Shown in pieces: positions 1 through 5,001 of a DNA stretch of 7,545 nt; the stretch's first letter is position 1; each line of letters starts with the position of its first letter. A program made the position numbers and the translations under genes. Under the pieces are notes generated by a model. It was not told the DNA's origin. It worked only from the letters and a program-made list of their open reading frames with translations, and did no database searches. This DNA is from Chromatiales bacterium (GTDB lineage: Bacteria > Pseudomonadota > Gammaproteobacteria > Chromatiales > Chromatiaceae). The stretch is from positions 1 through 7,545 of the forward strand of contig JANTHH010000134.1 in NCBI GenBank assembly GCA_024762485.1, read 5' to 3'.

Positions 1-318
1 GTCCAATGGCAGCAGCGGGGCATCGCACGGGGTGACCAGCACCAGATCCGTCTCTGCCGCCTGCAGGCCGCGCTCGACACCGGCCAGTGGCCCGGGGAAG
101 CCGGGCCGCTGGTCTGTCAGCACGGGCACACCCAAGGCACGATAGCGCGCCAGGTTGCGATTGGCGCTGATCAGTTGCTGGCCGGTCTGGGCGCGTAGCC
201 GTTCCAGGGTCAGGGCGGCCAGCGGCTTGCCGTCGATATCCAGCAGGCCCTTGTCCTCCCCGCCCATGCGTGTGCCACGCCCGCCGCAGAGCATGAGCGC
301 GGTGATCTCAGGCTGCAT
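1..318 (-). CDS. mobA: Molybdenum cofactor guanylyltransferase MobA, N-terminal part
   Basis: MobA joins GMP from GTP to molybdopterin to give the guanine dinucleotide form of the molybdenum cofactor, in the cytoplasm. The 106 visible residues are the N-terminal half of a protein usually near 190-200 residues; the rest lies beyond the left edge. The nucleotide-binding signature LCGGRGTRMGG with a following K-G-L-L is at about residues 9-26. Further family marks are S-A-N-R-N near residue 55, D-x-R-P-G-F-x-G-P-L-A-G near 70-80 and T-P-C-D-A-P near 97-102. The ATG start at 318 has GGAG about 7 bases upstream, and the M-x-x-E-I-T-A-L-M-L-C-G-G opening fits the family. The gene is divergent from uvrY with 105 bases between them. 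It implies that the organism makes molybdoenzymes of the bis-MGD type (inference). Confidence 0.93.
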   Translation of the reverse strand, partial: MQPEITALMLCGGRGTRMGGEDKGLLDIDGKPLAALTLERLRAQTGQQLISANRNLARYRALGVPVLTDQRPGFPGPLAGVERGLQAAETDLVLVTPCDAPLLPLD

Positions 319-335
319 CCTGTTGCTCCGCCATA

Positions 336-364
336 TGGTTAGGCCGTCTAGTTTACTTTAGAAT
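336..364 (+). promoter_or_regulatory. Weak candidate sigma70 promoter for uvrY
   Basis: The AT-rich patch at about 345-366 stands out in the GC-rich divergent gap between mobA and uvrY. The best plus-strand match is a -10 TAGAAT at 359-364 with a poor -35 TGGTTA at 336-341 and a 17-base spacer. The start of transcription would be near 371. The mobA promoter should lie in the same patch, but I found no convincing minus-strand pair. This is a guess from hexamer matching only. Confidence 0.25.
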
Positions 365-371
365 CCCAAGA

Positions 372-409
372 CATCCGGGAATGGGACCGGACACGCAACC
401 GGCCGGATG
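372..409 (+). promoter_or_regulatory. uvrY leader: inverted repeat with four GGA motifs
   Basis: CATCCGG at 372-378 and CCGGATG at 403-409 are perfect 7-base inverted arms closing just before the uvrY ribosome binding site (AAGG, 414-417). GGA occurs at 378-380, 384-386, 389-391 and 405-407. CsrA/RsmA proteins bind GGA motifs, often in hairpin loops, and feedback of the Csr system on BarA/UvrY is known in E. coli. That this leader is a CsrA target is inference; GGA is also common by chance in GC-rich DNA. Confidence 0.35.
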
Positions 410-423
410 GTGCAAGGTGACAG

Positions 424-1068
424 ATGATGCAGATCCTACTCGTCGACGACCATGAACTGTTCCGTGCAGGGATGCGCAGCATCCTGGAACAGCGCGAGGA
501 TATCGATATTCTCGCCGAGGCCGCCAATGGCGAGGAGGCCGTCGAGATCTATCGGCGGACCCCGCCCGACCTGGTGATGATGGATGTCAACATGCCCGGC
601 ATCGGCGGCATCGAGGCCACGCGCAAGATACTGCGCCACGACAAGGACGCCCGGGTGATTGCGGTCACCGTACTGAGTGATGATCCCTTTCCCCACCAGC
701 TGCTCGACGCCGGTGCCAGCGGCTACCTCTCCAAGGGATGCCCGGCCGAGGAGCTGTTCGACGCCATCGACCAGGTGATGCGTGGTGATCACTACATCTC
801 CAACGAGGTGGCGCGCAAGCTGACCCTGGCCAATTTCAGCAACCGGGGAGCGGAATCCCATCTGTCCAAGCTGTCACCACGCGAGATGCAGGTGATGATG
901 ATGATCACCCAGGGTCAGTCAACCCAGGATATATCGGATTCGTTGTTCCTCAGCCCCAAGACCATCAGTACCTATCGCCATCGCCTGTACGAGAAACTCG
1001 ATGTCGCCAACGACGTGGAACTGACCCACTACGCCATACGCCACGGCCTGCTCGACAAACCCCAGTGA
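424..1068 (+). CDS. uvrY: Response regulator UvrY/GacA (LuxR-type)
   Basis: This is the response regulator of the BarA/UvrY (GacS/GacA) system, which in gammaproteobacteria switches on small RNAs that sequester CsrA/RsmA. The protein has 214 residues, close to the usual 213-218. The receiver domain spans about 1-120, with acidic pocket D8-D9, phospho-acceptor D54 in the string M-M-D-V-N-M-P-G-I-G-G, T82 and K104. The stretch D-P-F-P-H-Q-L-L-D-A-G-A-S-G-Y is typical of GacA. A LuxR-type helix-turn-helix occupies about 147-200 (LSPREMQ, then LSPKTISTYRHRLYEKL). The start is ATG 424 or the adjacent ATG 427; AAGG at 414-417 lies 6 or 9 bases upstream. The stop codon overlaps the next gene's GTG start (GTGA). 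Linkage to uvrC is classic for this regulator. The cognate hybrid kinase BarA/GacS is not in the window. Confidence 0.95.
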   Translation: MMQILLVDDHELFRAGMRSILEQREDIDILAEAANGEEAVEIYRRTPPDLVMMDVNMPGIGGIEATRKILRHDKDARVIAVTVLSDDPFPHQLLDAGASGYLSKGCPAEELFDAIDQVMRGDHYISNEVARKLTLANFSNRGAESHLSKLSPREMQVMMMITQGQSTQDISDSLFLSPKTISTYRHRLYEKLDVANDVELTHYAIRHGLLDKPQ

Positions 1069-1712
1069 ACGCCCCCCTGTTTGATCCCGACTGCCGCCGG
1101 TGCGAGCGGTTGGCCGATTTCCTCGACGAGGTGAAGGCCAGGCATCCCGACTACCATGCCCGCCCGGTTGCACCCTTCGGCGCGAGCGATGCGCGCCTGC
1201 TGGTGGTGGGCCTGGCGCCCGGCATGCATGGCGCCAATGCCACCGGCCGGCCGTTCACCGGCGATCATGCCGGCATCCTGCTCTACCAGACCCTGCACCG
1301 GTCAGGTTTCAGCAATCGGCCCGATTCGACCCATGCCGATGACGGCCTCGAACTGATCGACTGCCGCATCACCAACGCGGTCAAGTGCCTGCCGCCGCAG
1401 AACAAGCCCACCGGTGGCGAGGTGCGCAACTGCAACGGCTTTCTGCGCGCGGAGCTGGCGACCCTGGCGCCGGACAGCGTGGTGATTGCCCTGGGTGGCG
1501 TGGCGCACAAGGCGGTGATCAGCGCACTGGGGCTGCGTCAGGCGGACTTCGCCTTCGGTCATGGGGCCGAGCACGCGCTCGATGCACTGACTCTCATCGA
1601 CTCCTACCACTGCAGCCGTTACAACACCCAGACCCGCCGGCTCACCGCGCCCATGTTCGAGGCGGTGTTCACCCGTGCCCGCACGCTGCTCGACGCCACT
1701 CGCGATGACTGA
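1065..1712 (+). CDS. Uracil-DNA glycosylase, family 5 (UDGb)-like, with predicted 4Fe-4S cluster
   Basis: The likely role is base-excision repair: cleaving uracil, or a related deaminated base, from DNA. The protein has 215 residues. Motif A, GLAPGMHGAN at 49-58 followed by T-G-R-P-F-T-G-D, is characteristic of family 5 (UDGb). Four cysteines at C10, C13 (C-R-R-C), C108 and C123 (C-L-P-P-Q-N-K-P-T then R-N-C) match the 4Fe-4S ligands of families 4 and 5. Motif B is H-C-S-R-Y-N-T at 182-188, where the better-known members have H-P-S-P-x-N. The start is GTG at 1065, inside the uvrY stop (GTGA). No ATG fits in frame, and M-N-A-P-x-F-D-P-D-C is a plausible family opening. The end overlaps the uvrC start by 8 bases. 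Co-translation with uvrC links two repair routes in one mRNA. The substrate range (uracil, hypoxanthine, xanthine) cannot be read from sequence. Confidence 0.88.
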   Translation: MNAPLFDPDCRRCERLADFLDEVKARHPDYHARPVAPFGASDARLLVVGLAPGMHGANATGRPFTGDHAGILLYQTLHRSGFSNRPDSTHADDGLELIDCRITNAVKCLPPQNKPTGGEVRNCNGFLRAELATLAPDSVVIALGGVAHKAVISALGLRQADFAFGHGAEHALDALTLIDSYHCSRYNTQTRRLTAPMFEAVFTRARTLLDATRDD

Positions 1713-3534
1713 TCCCGCTCCACCCGACAGTTTCGACCACAAGGCCTTTCTCAAGACCCTGACCAGCCGGCCCGGGGTCTACCGCATGCTCAATGCCGCG
1801 GGCGAGGTGATGTATGTGGGCAAGGCGAAGGACCTGAAGAAACGGGTCGGCAGCTATTTCACCCGCGCGGCCAATACCCGCATCCAGTCGATGGTGTCGC
1901 AGATCCGCGCCATCGAGGTCACGGTCACCCACACCGAGGCCGAGGCGCTGATCCTGGAAAACAACCTGATCAAGTCGCTCAAGCCCCGCTACAACATCCT
2001 GCTGCGCGACGACAAGAGCTATCCCTACATCCACCTGTCTGACGATGCCTTCCCCCGGCTCAGCTTCCACCGGGGCGCGCGAAACCAGGGCGGGCGTTAC
2101 TTCGGCCCCTATCCCAGCAGTCATGCGGTGCGCGCCACCCTGCAGCAACTGCAGAAGCTGTTCCCGGTGCGCCAGTGCGAGAACAGCTATTTCAGCAACC
2201 GCTCGCGCCCCTGCCTGCAGTACCAGATCAAGCGCTGCACCGCGCCCTGCGTGGGTCTGGTCAGCGAGGCGGATTACGCCCGTGACGTGACCGACACGGT
2301 GCTGTTCCTCGAGGGCAAGGCCTCGGACGTGGTCGACCGCCTGGTGGAGCGCATGGAGGCGGCCTCGGCTGCACTCGCCTTCGAGGATGCTGCCAGGTTG
2401 CGTGACCAGATCAGCGCACTGCGTCAGGTGCAGGAACGCCAGTACGTCAGCGGCGAGCGGGGCGACCTGGACATCGTCGCCTGTGCCCAGCAGGGTGGTG
2501 TGGCCTGTGTGCAGATCTTCTACATCCGCCAGGGCAGGAACCTCGGCAACCGGGTGTTGTTCCCGCGCAGTGGTGAGGGCAGTGCCCTCGATGCAGTGAT
2601 CTCCGCCTTCATCGCCCAGCACTACCTCGGCAAAGCGGTGCCCGGGGAGATCCTGGTCAGTCACGCACCGCAAGACCAGGCACTGCTGGCCGAGGCCCTG
2701 AGCACCCAGGCCGGACGCAAGGTCGCTATCCAGGCCAAGCCCCGTGGCGAGCGGGCACGCTGGCTGAGCATGGCGCAGCAGAATGCCCGGCTCTCGCTGC
2801 AGGCCCGGCTGGCCGGCAGTGCCAGCGCACGCGAGCGCAACGAGGCGCTGCGCGAGGCGCTAAACCTGGATGAGCCTCCGGGACGCATGGAGTGCTTCGA
2901 CATCAGTCACACCGGCGGTGAGCAGACCGTGGCCTCCTGCGTGGTGTTCGATGGCGAGGGGCCGCTGAAATCCGACTATCGCCGCTTCAACATCAAGGGC
3001 ATCACGCCCGGCGACGACTACGCGGCCATGGCCCAGGCGCTGGAGCGGCGTTATCGCCGCATCCAGGCAGAGGAGGGCAGTCTGCCGGATATCCTGTTCA
3101 TCGATGGCGGCAAGGGACAACTGGCCGCAGCCGAGGCCATCCTCGAGGATCTGGGCATCCACGACATGCGCCTGGTCGGGGTGGCGAAGGGGCCGGATCG
3201 CCGTCCGGGCATGGAACAGCTGTTCTTGTTAGGCCAGGAACAGCCTCTTATACTGCCCGCGAACTCGCCGGCGCTGCACCTGGTGCAGCAGATCCGCGAC
3301 GAGGCCCATCGCTTCGCCATCACCGGACACCGCCAGCGTCGTGCTGCCAGCCGCAAGCGCTCGCGACTGGAAGATATCCCGGGCATCGGCCAGAAGCGCA
3401 GGCAGCGACTGCTCAAGCAATTCGGTGGGATGCAGGGGCTGCAACGGGCGGGTGTCGACGACATCGCCACCGTCGATGGCATCAGCCGCAAACTGGCCCG
3501 ACAGGTTTACGAGGCATTCCATGGCGAAGACTGA
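1705..3534 (+). CDS. uvrC: Excinuclease ABC subunit C (UvrC)
   Basis: UvrC makes both incisions around a bulky DNA lesion after UvrA and UvrB locate it. From ATG 1705 the protein has 609 residues, against 610 in E. coli. The N-terminal GIY-YIG nuclease shows G-V-Y at 24-26, Y-V-G at 37-39, R47 and E85. Cysteines C158, C170, C178 and C182 have the same 12-8-4 spacing as the 4Fe-4S ligands reported for E. coli UvrC. A UVR (UvrB-binding) motif lies at about 203-238. The RNase H-like C-terminal nuclease has C-F-D-I-S-H with D399, G-D-D near 436-438 and F-I-D-G-G-K with D467, fitting the known catalytic aspartates. Tandem helix-hairpin-helix motifs fill about 555-605. An in-frame ATG at 1675 would add ten residues unlike UvrC, so I reject it. 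The ATGACTGA overlap with the glycosylase gene suggests coupled translation, since no clear Shine-Dalgarno precedes the start. Confidence 0.97.
   Translation: MTDPAPPDSFDHKAFLKTLTSRPGVYRMLNAAGEVMYVGKAKDLKKRVGSYFTRAANTRIQSMVSQIRAIEVTVTHTEAEALILENNLIKSLKPRYNILLRDDKSYPYIHLSDDAFPRLSFHRGARNQGGRYFGPYPSSHAVRATLQQLQKLFPVRQCENSYFSNRSRPCLQYQIKRCTAPCVGLVSEADYARDVTDTVLFLEGKASDVVDRLVERMEAASAALAFEDAARLRDQISALRQVQERQYVSGERGDLDIVACAQQGGVACVQIFYIRQGRNLGNRVLFPRSGEGSALDAVISAFIAQHYLGKAVPGEILVSHAPQDQALLAEALSTQAGRKVAIQAKPRGERARWLSMAQQNARLSLQARLAGSASARERNEALREALNLDEPPGRMECFDISHTGGEQTVASCVVFDGEGPLKSDYRRFNIKGITPGDDYAAMAQALERRYRRIQAEEGSLPDILFIDGGKGQLAAAEAILEDLGIHDMRLVGVAKGPDRRPGMEQLFLLGQEQPLILPANSPALHLVQQIRDEAHRFAITGHRQRRAASRKRSRLEDIPGIGQKRRQRLLKQFGGMQGLQRAGVDDIATVDGISRKLARQVYEAFHGED
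3511..3514 (+). promoter_or_regulatory. Ribosome binding site that fixes the pgsA start
   Basis: GAGG lies inside the uvrC 3' end, 6 bases before ATG 3521. The rival start, GTG at 3542, has only AGGG two bases away, which is too close. This favours the ATG and a 14-base overlap with uvrC. Confidence 0.6.
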
Positions 3535-4120
3535 CAGGGCTGTGCCCCTCAACATTCCCAACCTGCTGACCCTGCTGCGGATCCTGCTGATCCCGGTGTT
3601 CATCGTCCTGTTCTATCTGCCGGTCAGTTGGAATCACGCCGCCTGTGCAGCAGTATTCGCGCTGGCCGCGATCACAGACTGGCTCGATGGCTACCTGGCG
3701 AGACGTCTGCAGCAGGTCTCGCCGCTCGGCGCTTTTCTTGATCCGGTGGCCGACAAACTGATGGTGGCAGCGGCCCTGGTGCTGCTGGTGCAGGGTGATC
3801 CCACGCCCTGGCTGGCAGTGCCGGCACTGGTCATCATCGGCCGCGAGATCACCATCTCGGCGCTGCGGGAGTGGATGGCCGAGGTCGGTGCACGGGCCCA
3901 GGTGGCCGTGTCCGAGATCGGCAAGATCAAGACCGCGGTGCAGATGCTTGCCATTCTGCTGATGATCTACCACGAGCCATTCATGGGCATGCCGGTGTAC
4001 ACCGTGGGCTTCGTTCTGCTTTACGTCGCTGTGGTGCTGACCCTCTGGTCGATGATGGTCTACCTGCGTGCCGCCTGGCCGCGGCTGAGCGGGCGGGTAC
4101 AGGAGGATGAACCTGTCTGA
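3521..4120 (+). CDS. pgsA: CDP-diacylglycerol-glycerol-3-phosphate 3-phosphatidyltransferase (PgsA)
   Basis: PgsA is an inner-membrane enzyme that makes phosphatidylglycerophosphate from CDP-diacylglycerol and glycerol 3-phosphate, the committed step to phosphatidylglycerol and cardiolipin. The protein has 199 residues; E. coli PgsA has 182. The CDP-alcohol phosphotransferase motif is complete: D53, D56-G57, A60-R61, G70, D74 and D78. The opening N-I-P-N-L-L-T-L-L-R-I-L-L-I-P and the later R-E-I-T-I-S-A-L-R-E-W-M-A-E stretch are typical of PgsA. Hydrophobic segments lie at about 16-34, 38-52, 78-92 and 150-190. ATG 3521 is preferred because of its ribosome binding site; GTG 3542 would give a 192-residue form closer to E. 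coli. It overlaps uvrC by 14 bases. No terminator follows, so pgsA transcripts probably run on into the tRNA-Gly gene. Confidence 0.96.
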   Translation: MAKTDRAVPLNIPNLLTLLRILLIPVFIVLFYLPVSWNHAACAAVFALAAITDWLDGYLARRLQQVSPLGAFLDPVADKLMVAAALVLLVQGDPTPWLAVPALVIIGREITISALREWMAEVGARAQVAVSEIGKIKTAVQMLAILLMIYHEPFMGMPVYTVGFVLLYVAVVLTLWSMMVYLRAAWPRLSGRVQEDEPV

Positions 4121-4149
4121 CCGCCGCCCGAAAAAAGCCTGTCAAAGGG

Positions 4150-4177
4150 TTGACATAAATCCAGACTCGACTAAAAT
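4150..4177 (+). promoter_or_regulatory. Sigma70 promoter of the tRNA-Gly gene
   Basis: A perfect -35 TTGACA (4150-4155) and -10 TAAAAT (4172-4177) are separated by 16 bases. The bases after the -10, TTGCGCC at 4178-4184, are GC-rich, like the discriminators of stringently controlled stable-RNA promoters. Transcription would start near 4184, about 7 bases before the tRNA 5' end. Confidence 0.85.
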
Positions 4178-4190
4178 TTGCGCCTCCTAA

Positions 4191-4266
4191 GCGGGAATAG
4201 CTCAGCTGGTAGAGCACAACCTTGCCAAGGTTGGGGTCGCGAGTTCGAATCTCGTTTCCCGCTCCA
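4191..4266 (+). tRNA. tRNA-Gly (anticodon GCC)
   Basis: A complete 76-base cloverleaf with encoded CCA. The acceptor arm GCGGGAA pairs perfectly with TTCCCGC. The D-stem is GCTC/GAGC. The anticodon stem CAACC/GGTTG closes loop TTGCCAA, with anticodon GCC at 4224-4226. The T-stem GCGAG/CTCGT closes TTCGAAT. It stands where E. coli has glyW, after pgsA. A terminator follows at once, so this gene is the end of its transcript. Confidence 0.98.
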
Positions 4267-4271
4267 AATTC

Positions 4272-4302
4272 AAAAACCCCGCGGCAACGCCACGGGGTTT
4301 TT
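4272..4302 (+). terminator. Intrinsic terminator between the two tRNA genes
   Basis: AAAAACCCCG at 4272-4281 pairs with CGGGGTTTTT at 4293-4302, and an inner GGC/GCC pair (4283-4285, 4289-4291) extends the stem. The A-tract and T-tract flanks mean it could act on both strands. It should end transcripts from the tRNA-Gly promoter and read-through from pgsA. Confidence 0.85.
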
Positions 4303-4304
4303 CG

Positions 4305-4327
4305 TTTGAACCGACCAGCGGTTCGAA
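4305..4327 (+). repeat. Imperfect inverted repeat in the tRNA-Cys promoter spacer
   Basis: TTTGAACCG (4305-4313) and CGGTTCGAA (4319-4327) are 9-base arms with one mismatch (a G-T pair as RNA) around a 5-base loop. It covers the -35 and spacer of the tRNA-Cys promoter. It may be an operator or chance. The right arm also resembles the conserved tRNA T-loop sequence. Confidence 0.4.
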
Positions 4328-4333
4328 TAAAAT
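4306..4333 (+). promoter_or_regulatory. Sigma70 promoter of the tRNA-Cys gene
   Basis: -35 TTGAAC (4306-4311) and -10 TAAAAT (4328-4333) are separated by 16 bases, the same -10 and spacing as at the tRNA-Gly gene. The start would be near 4340, leaving a leader of only a few bases. The terminator just upstream supports the need for a separate promoter. Confidence 0.75.
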
Positions 4334-4342
4334 GAGTCACAC

Positions 4343-4416
4343 GGCGGAATGGCAGAGTGGCTATGCAGCGGATTGCAAATCCGTGTACCTCGGTTCGACT
4401 CCGGGTTCCGCCTCCA
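4343..4416 (+). tRNA. tRNA-Cys (anticodon GCA)
   Basis: A complete 74-base cloverleaf with encoded CCA, the same length as E. coli tRNA-Cys. The acceptor arm GGCGGAA pairs with TTCCGCC, and U is the discriminator base, an identity element for cysteinyl-tRNA synthetase. The anticodon stem GCGGA/TCCGT closes TTGCAAA, with anticodon GCA at 4375-4377. The T-arm is CTCGG-TTCGACT-CCGGG. It is the positional match of cysT. No tRNA-Leu follows, unlike the E. coli glyW-cysT-leuZ set. Confidence 0.98.
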
Positions 4417-4478
4417 TCTTCTGACCTTCGACAGGGCTTGAAGAAACCCTTATTCACCGGGTCACCTGCCGGAAAAAG

Positions 4479-4512
4479 AAAAAGGGCGTGCCGCTGGCGG
4501 CACGCCCTTTTT
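4479..4512. terminator. Bidirectional intrinsic terminator
   Basis: A perfect 10-base stem GGGCGTGCCG/CGGCACGCCC with loop CTGG (4484-4507) is flanked by AAAAA and TTTTT, so it has a U-run in either direction. It ends the tRNA-Cys transcript on the plus strand and the Spy-like gene on the minus strand, whose stop codon lies 21 bases away. It marks the convergence point of the window's two halves. Confidence 0.93.
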
Positions 4513-4533
4513 GCTGCCATCCCGGGAAGGGCG

Positions 4534-4884
4534 TCAGCCGTCGTAACGCGGACCGTGATGGTAACGGTTCTCACGGTGCTCACTGCGGCGCTTCATGCGC
4601 TCCTCGCGGTACTGCTGCCACTGCTCCTGCTGCTCCGGCGTCAGCACGTTGCTGATGCGTTCCCGGGTCTGCTCGTGCTGCTTGCGTCCCTCGGTGCGCT
4701 GCTCCTGCATGATCTTCTGGATTTCCTCGCGCTGCTGGTCGGTCAGTTGCAGCTGCTCGGCCATGCGTTCCATGCGCTTCTCGGCACGATGTTCGCCGGA
4801 ATGGCCACCAGGATAGCTGCCGGCCAGAGCGGCGGCAGGCAGCAGGATGGCGCCGAGGGTCAATGCGGTCAGGGTCTTTTTCAT
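4534..4884 (-). CDS. Periplasmic Spy/CpxP-like LTxxQ protein
   Basis: This is a 116-residue exported protein. The signal peptide is at 1-21 (M-K-K-T, hydrophobic core, A-L-A before G22). Two family motifs are visible: LTDQQ at 47-51 and LTPEQ at 81-85, within a charged, glutamine- and arginine-rich helical region at about 31-100. Spy and CpxP of E. coli are envelope-stress proteins with these motifs; Spy acts as an ATP-independent chaperone. At about 95 mature residues this one is shorter than E. coli Spy (about 138). Histidines cluster at both ends (H28, H32, H70, H103, H109, H110), so metal binding is possible but unproven. AAGGAGA at 4890-4896, 6-7 bases upstream, supports the start. It lies 117 bases downstream of the response regulator gene, with a repeat-containing promoter region between. 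E. coli spy is a BaeR target, so this is a likely output gene. Confidence 0.88.
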   Translation of the reverse strand: MKKTLTALTLGAILLPAAALAGSYPGGHSGEHRAEKRMERMAEQLQLTDQQREEIQKIMQEQRTEGRKQHEQTRERISNVLTPEQQEQWQQYREERMKRRSEHRENRYHHGPRYDG

Positions 4885-4914
4885 GGGTCTCTCCTTGCTC
4901 AGTGTTGGTGAACC

Positions 4915-4932
4915 GGGCGGTGATCGCCGCCC
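4915..4932 (-). promoter_or_regulatory. Stem-loop in the leader of the Spy-like gene
   Basis: GGGCGG and CCGCCC form a perfect 6-base stem around a 6-base loop, about 30 bases before the start codon and about 19 before the ribosome binding site. No T-run follows in the minus direction, so it is not a simple terminator. If transcription starts near 4934, as the -10 candidate predicts, the hairpin sits at the very 5' end of the mRNA, where such stems can protect against decay. Confidence 0.5.
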
Positions 4933-4941
4933 TTGAGAGAC

Positions 4942-4947
4942 AGTGTG
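4942..4947 (-). promoter_or_regulatory. Candidate -10 element of the Spy-like gene
   Basis: CACACT read on the minus strand matches TATAAT only at the A2, A4 and T6 positions. It is 10 bases after the last half-site of the repeat array, the same distance as the much better -10 upstream of the kinase gene. It is weak on its own, as expected for a promoter that needs an activator. Confidence 0.35.
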
Positions 4948-4954
4948 GTGGCCG

Positions 4955-4985
4955 GCTGGGCAAGCAATGAGCAGCCAATGTGCAA
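4955..4985 (-). promoter_or_regulatory. Predicted operator: three half-sites with 11-base period, ahead of the Spy-like gene
   Basis: On the minus strand, TTGCACATT (4985-4977), CTGCTCATT (4974-4966) and TTGCCCAGC (4963-4955) start exactly 11 bases apart. OmpR-family regulators bind head-to-tail on half-sites of one helical turn. The first half-site is identical to one ahead of the kinase gene at 7181-7189. The obvious candidate binder is the BaeR-like regulator encoded next door (inference). Confidence 0.6.
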
Positions 4986-5001
4986 AGACTGTGGAAGTTG
5001 C

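Noticed and set aside
1675..1704. Earlier in-frame ATG for uvrC
   Set aside because: It would add ten residues with no UvrC similarity and deepen the overlap with the glycosylase gene; ATG 1705 gives the family length.
1669..2673. A 334-residue open frame on the minus strand across uvrC
   Set aside because: It lies opposite a textbook UvrC, has no recognisable domain, and long antisense frames are expected in GC-rich coding DNA.
4107..4190. Small frame of 27 codons starting at the pgsA 3' end, next to AGGAGG
   Set aside because: AGGAGG abuts the ATG with no spacing, the frame covers the tRNA-Gly promoter, and nothing supports translation.
4191..4416. tRNA genes as integration sites for a mobile element
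   Set aside because: No integrase gene and no direct repeat of a tRNA 3' end were seen nearby.
4417..4478. A tRNA-Leu remnant or further RNA gene after tRNA-Cys
   Set aside because: No cloverleaf can be drawn; only short weak pairings such as CTTC/GAAG are present before the terminator.
4955..4985. Reading the 11-base repeats as a true Pho box or CpxR box
   Set aside because: Half-sites TTGCNCAtt do not match CTGTCAT or GTAAA; only the spacing is alike.
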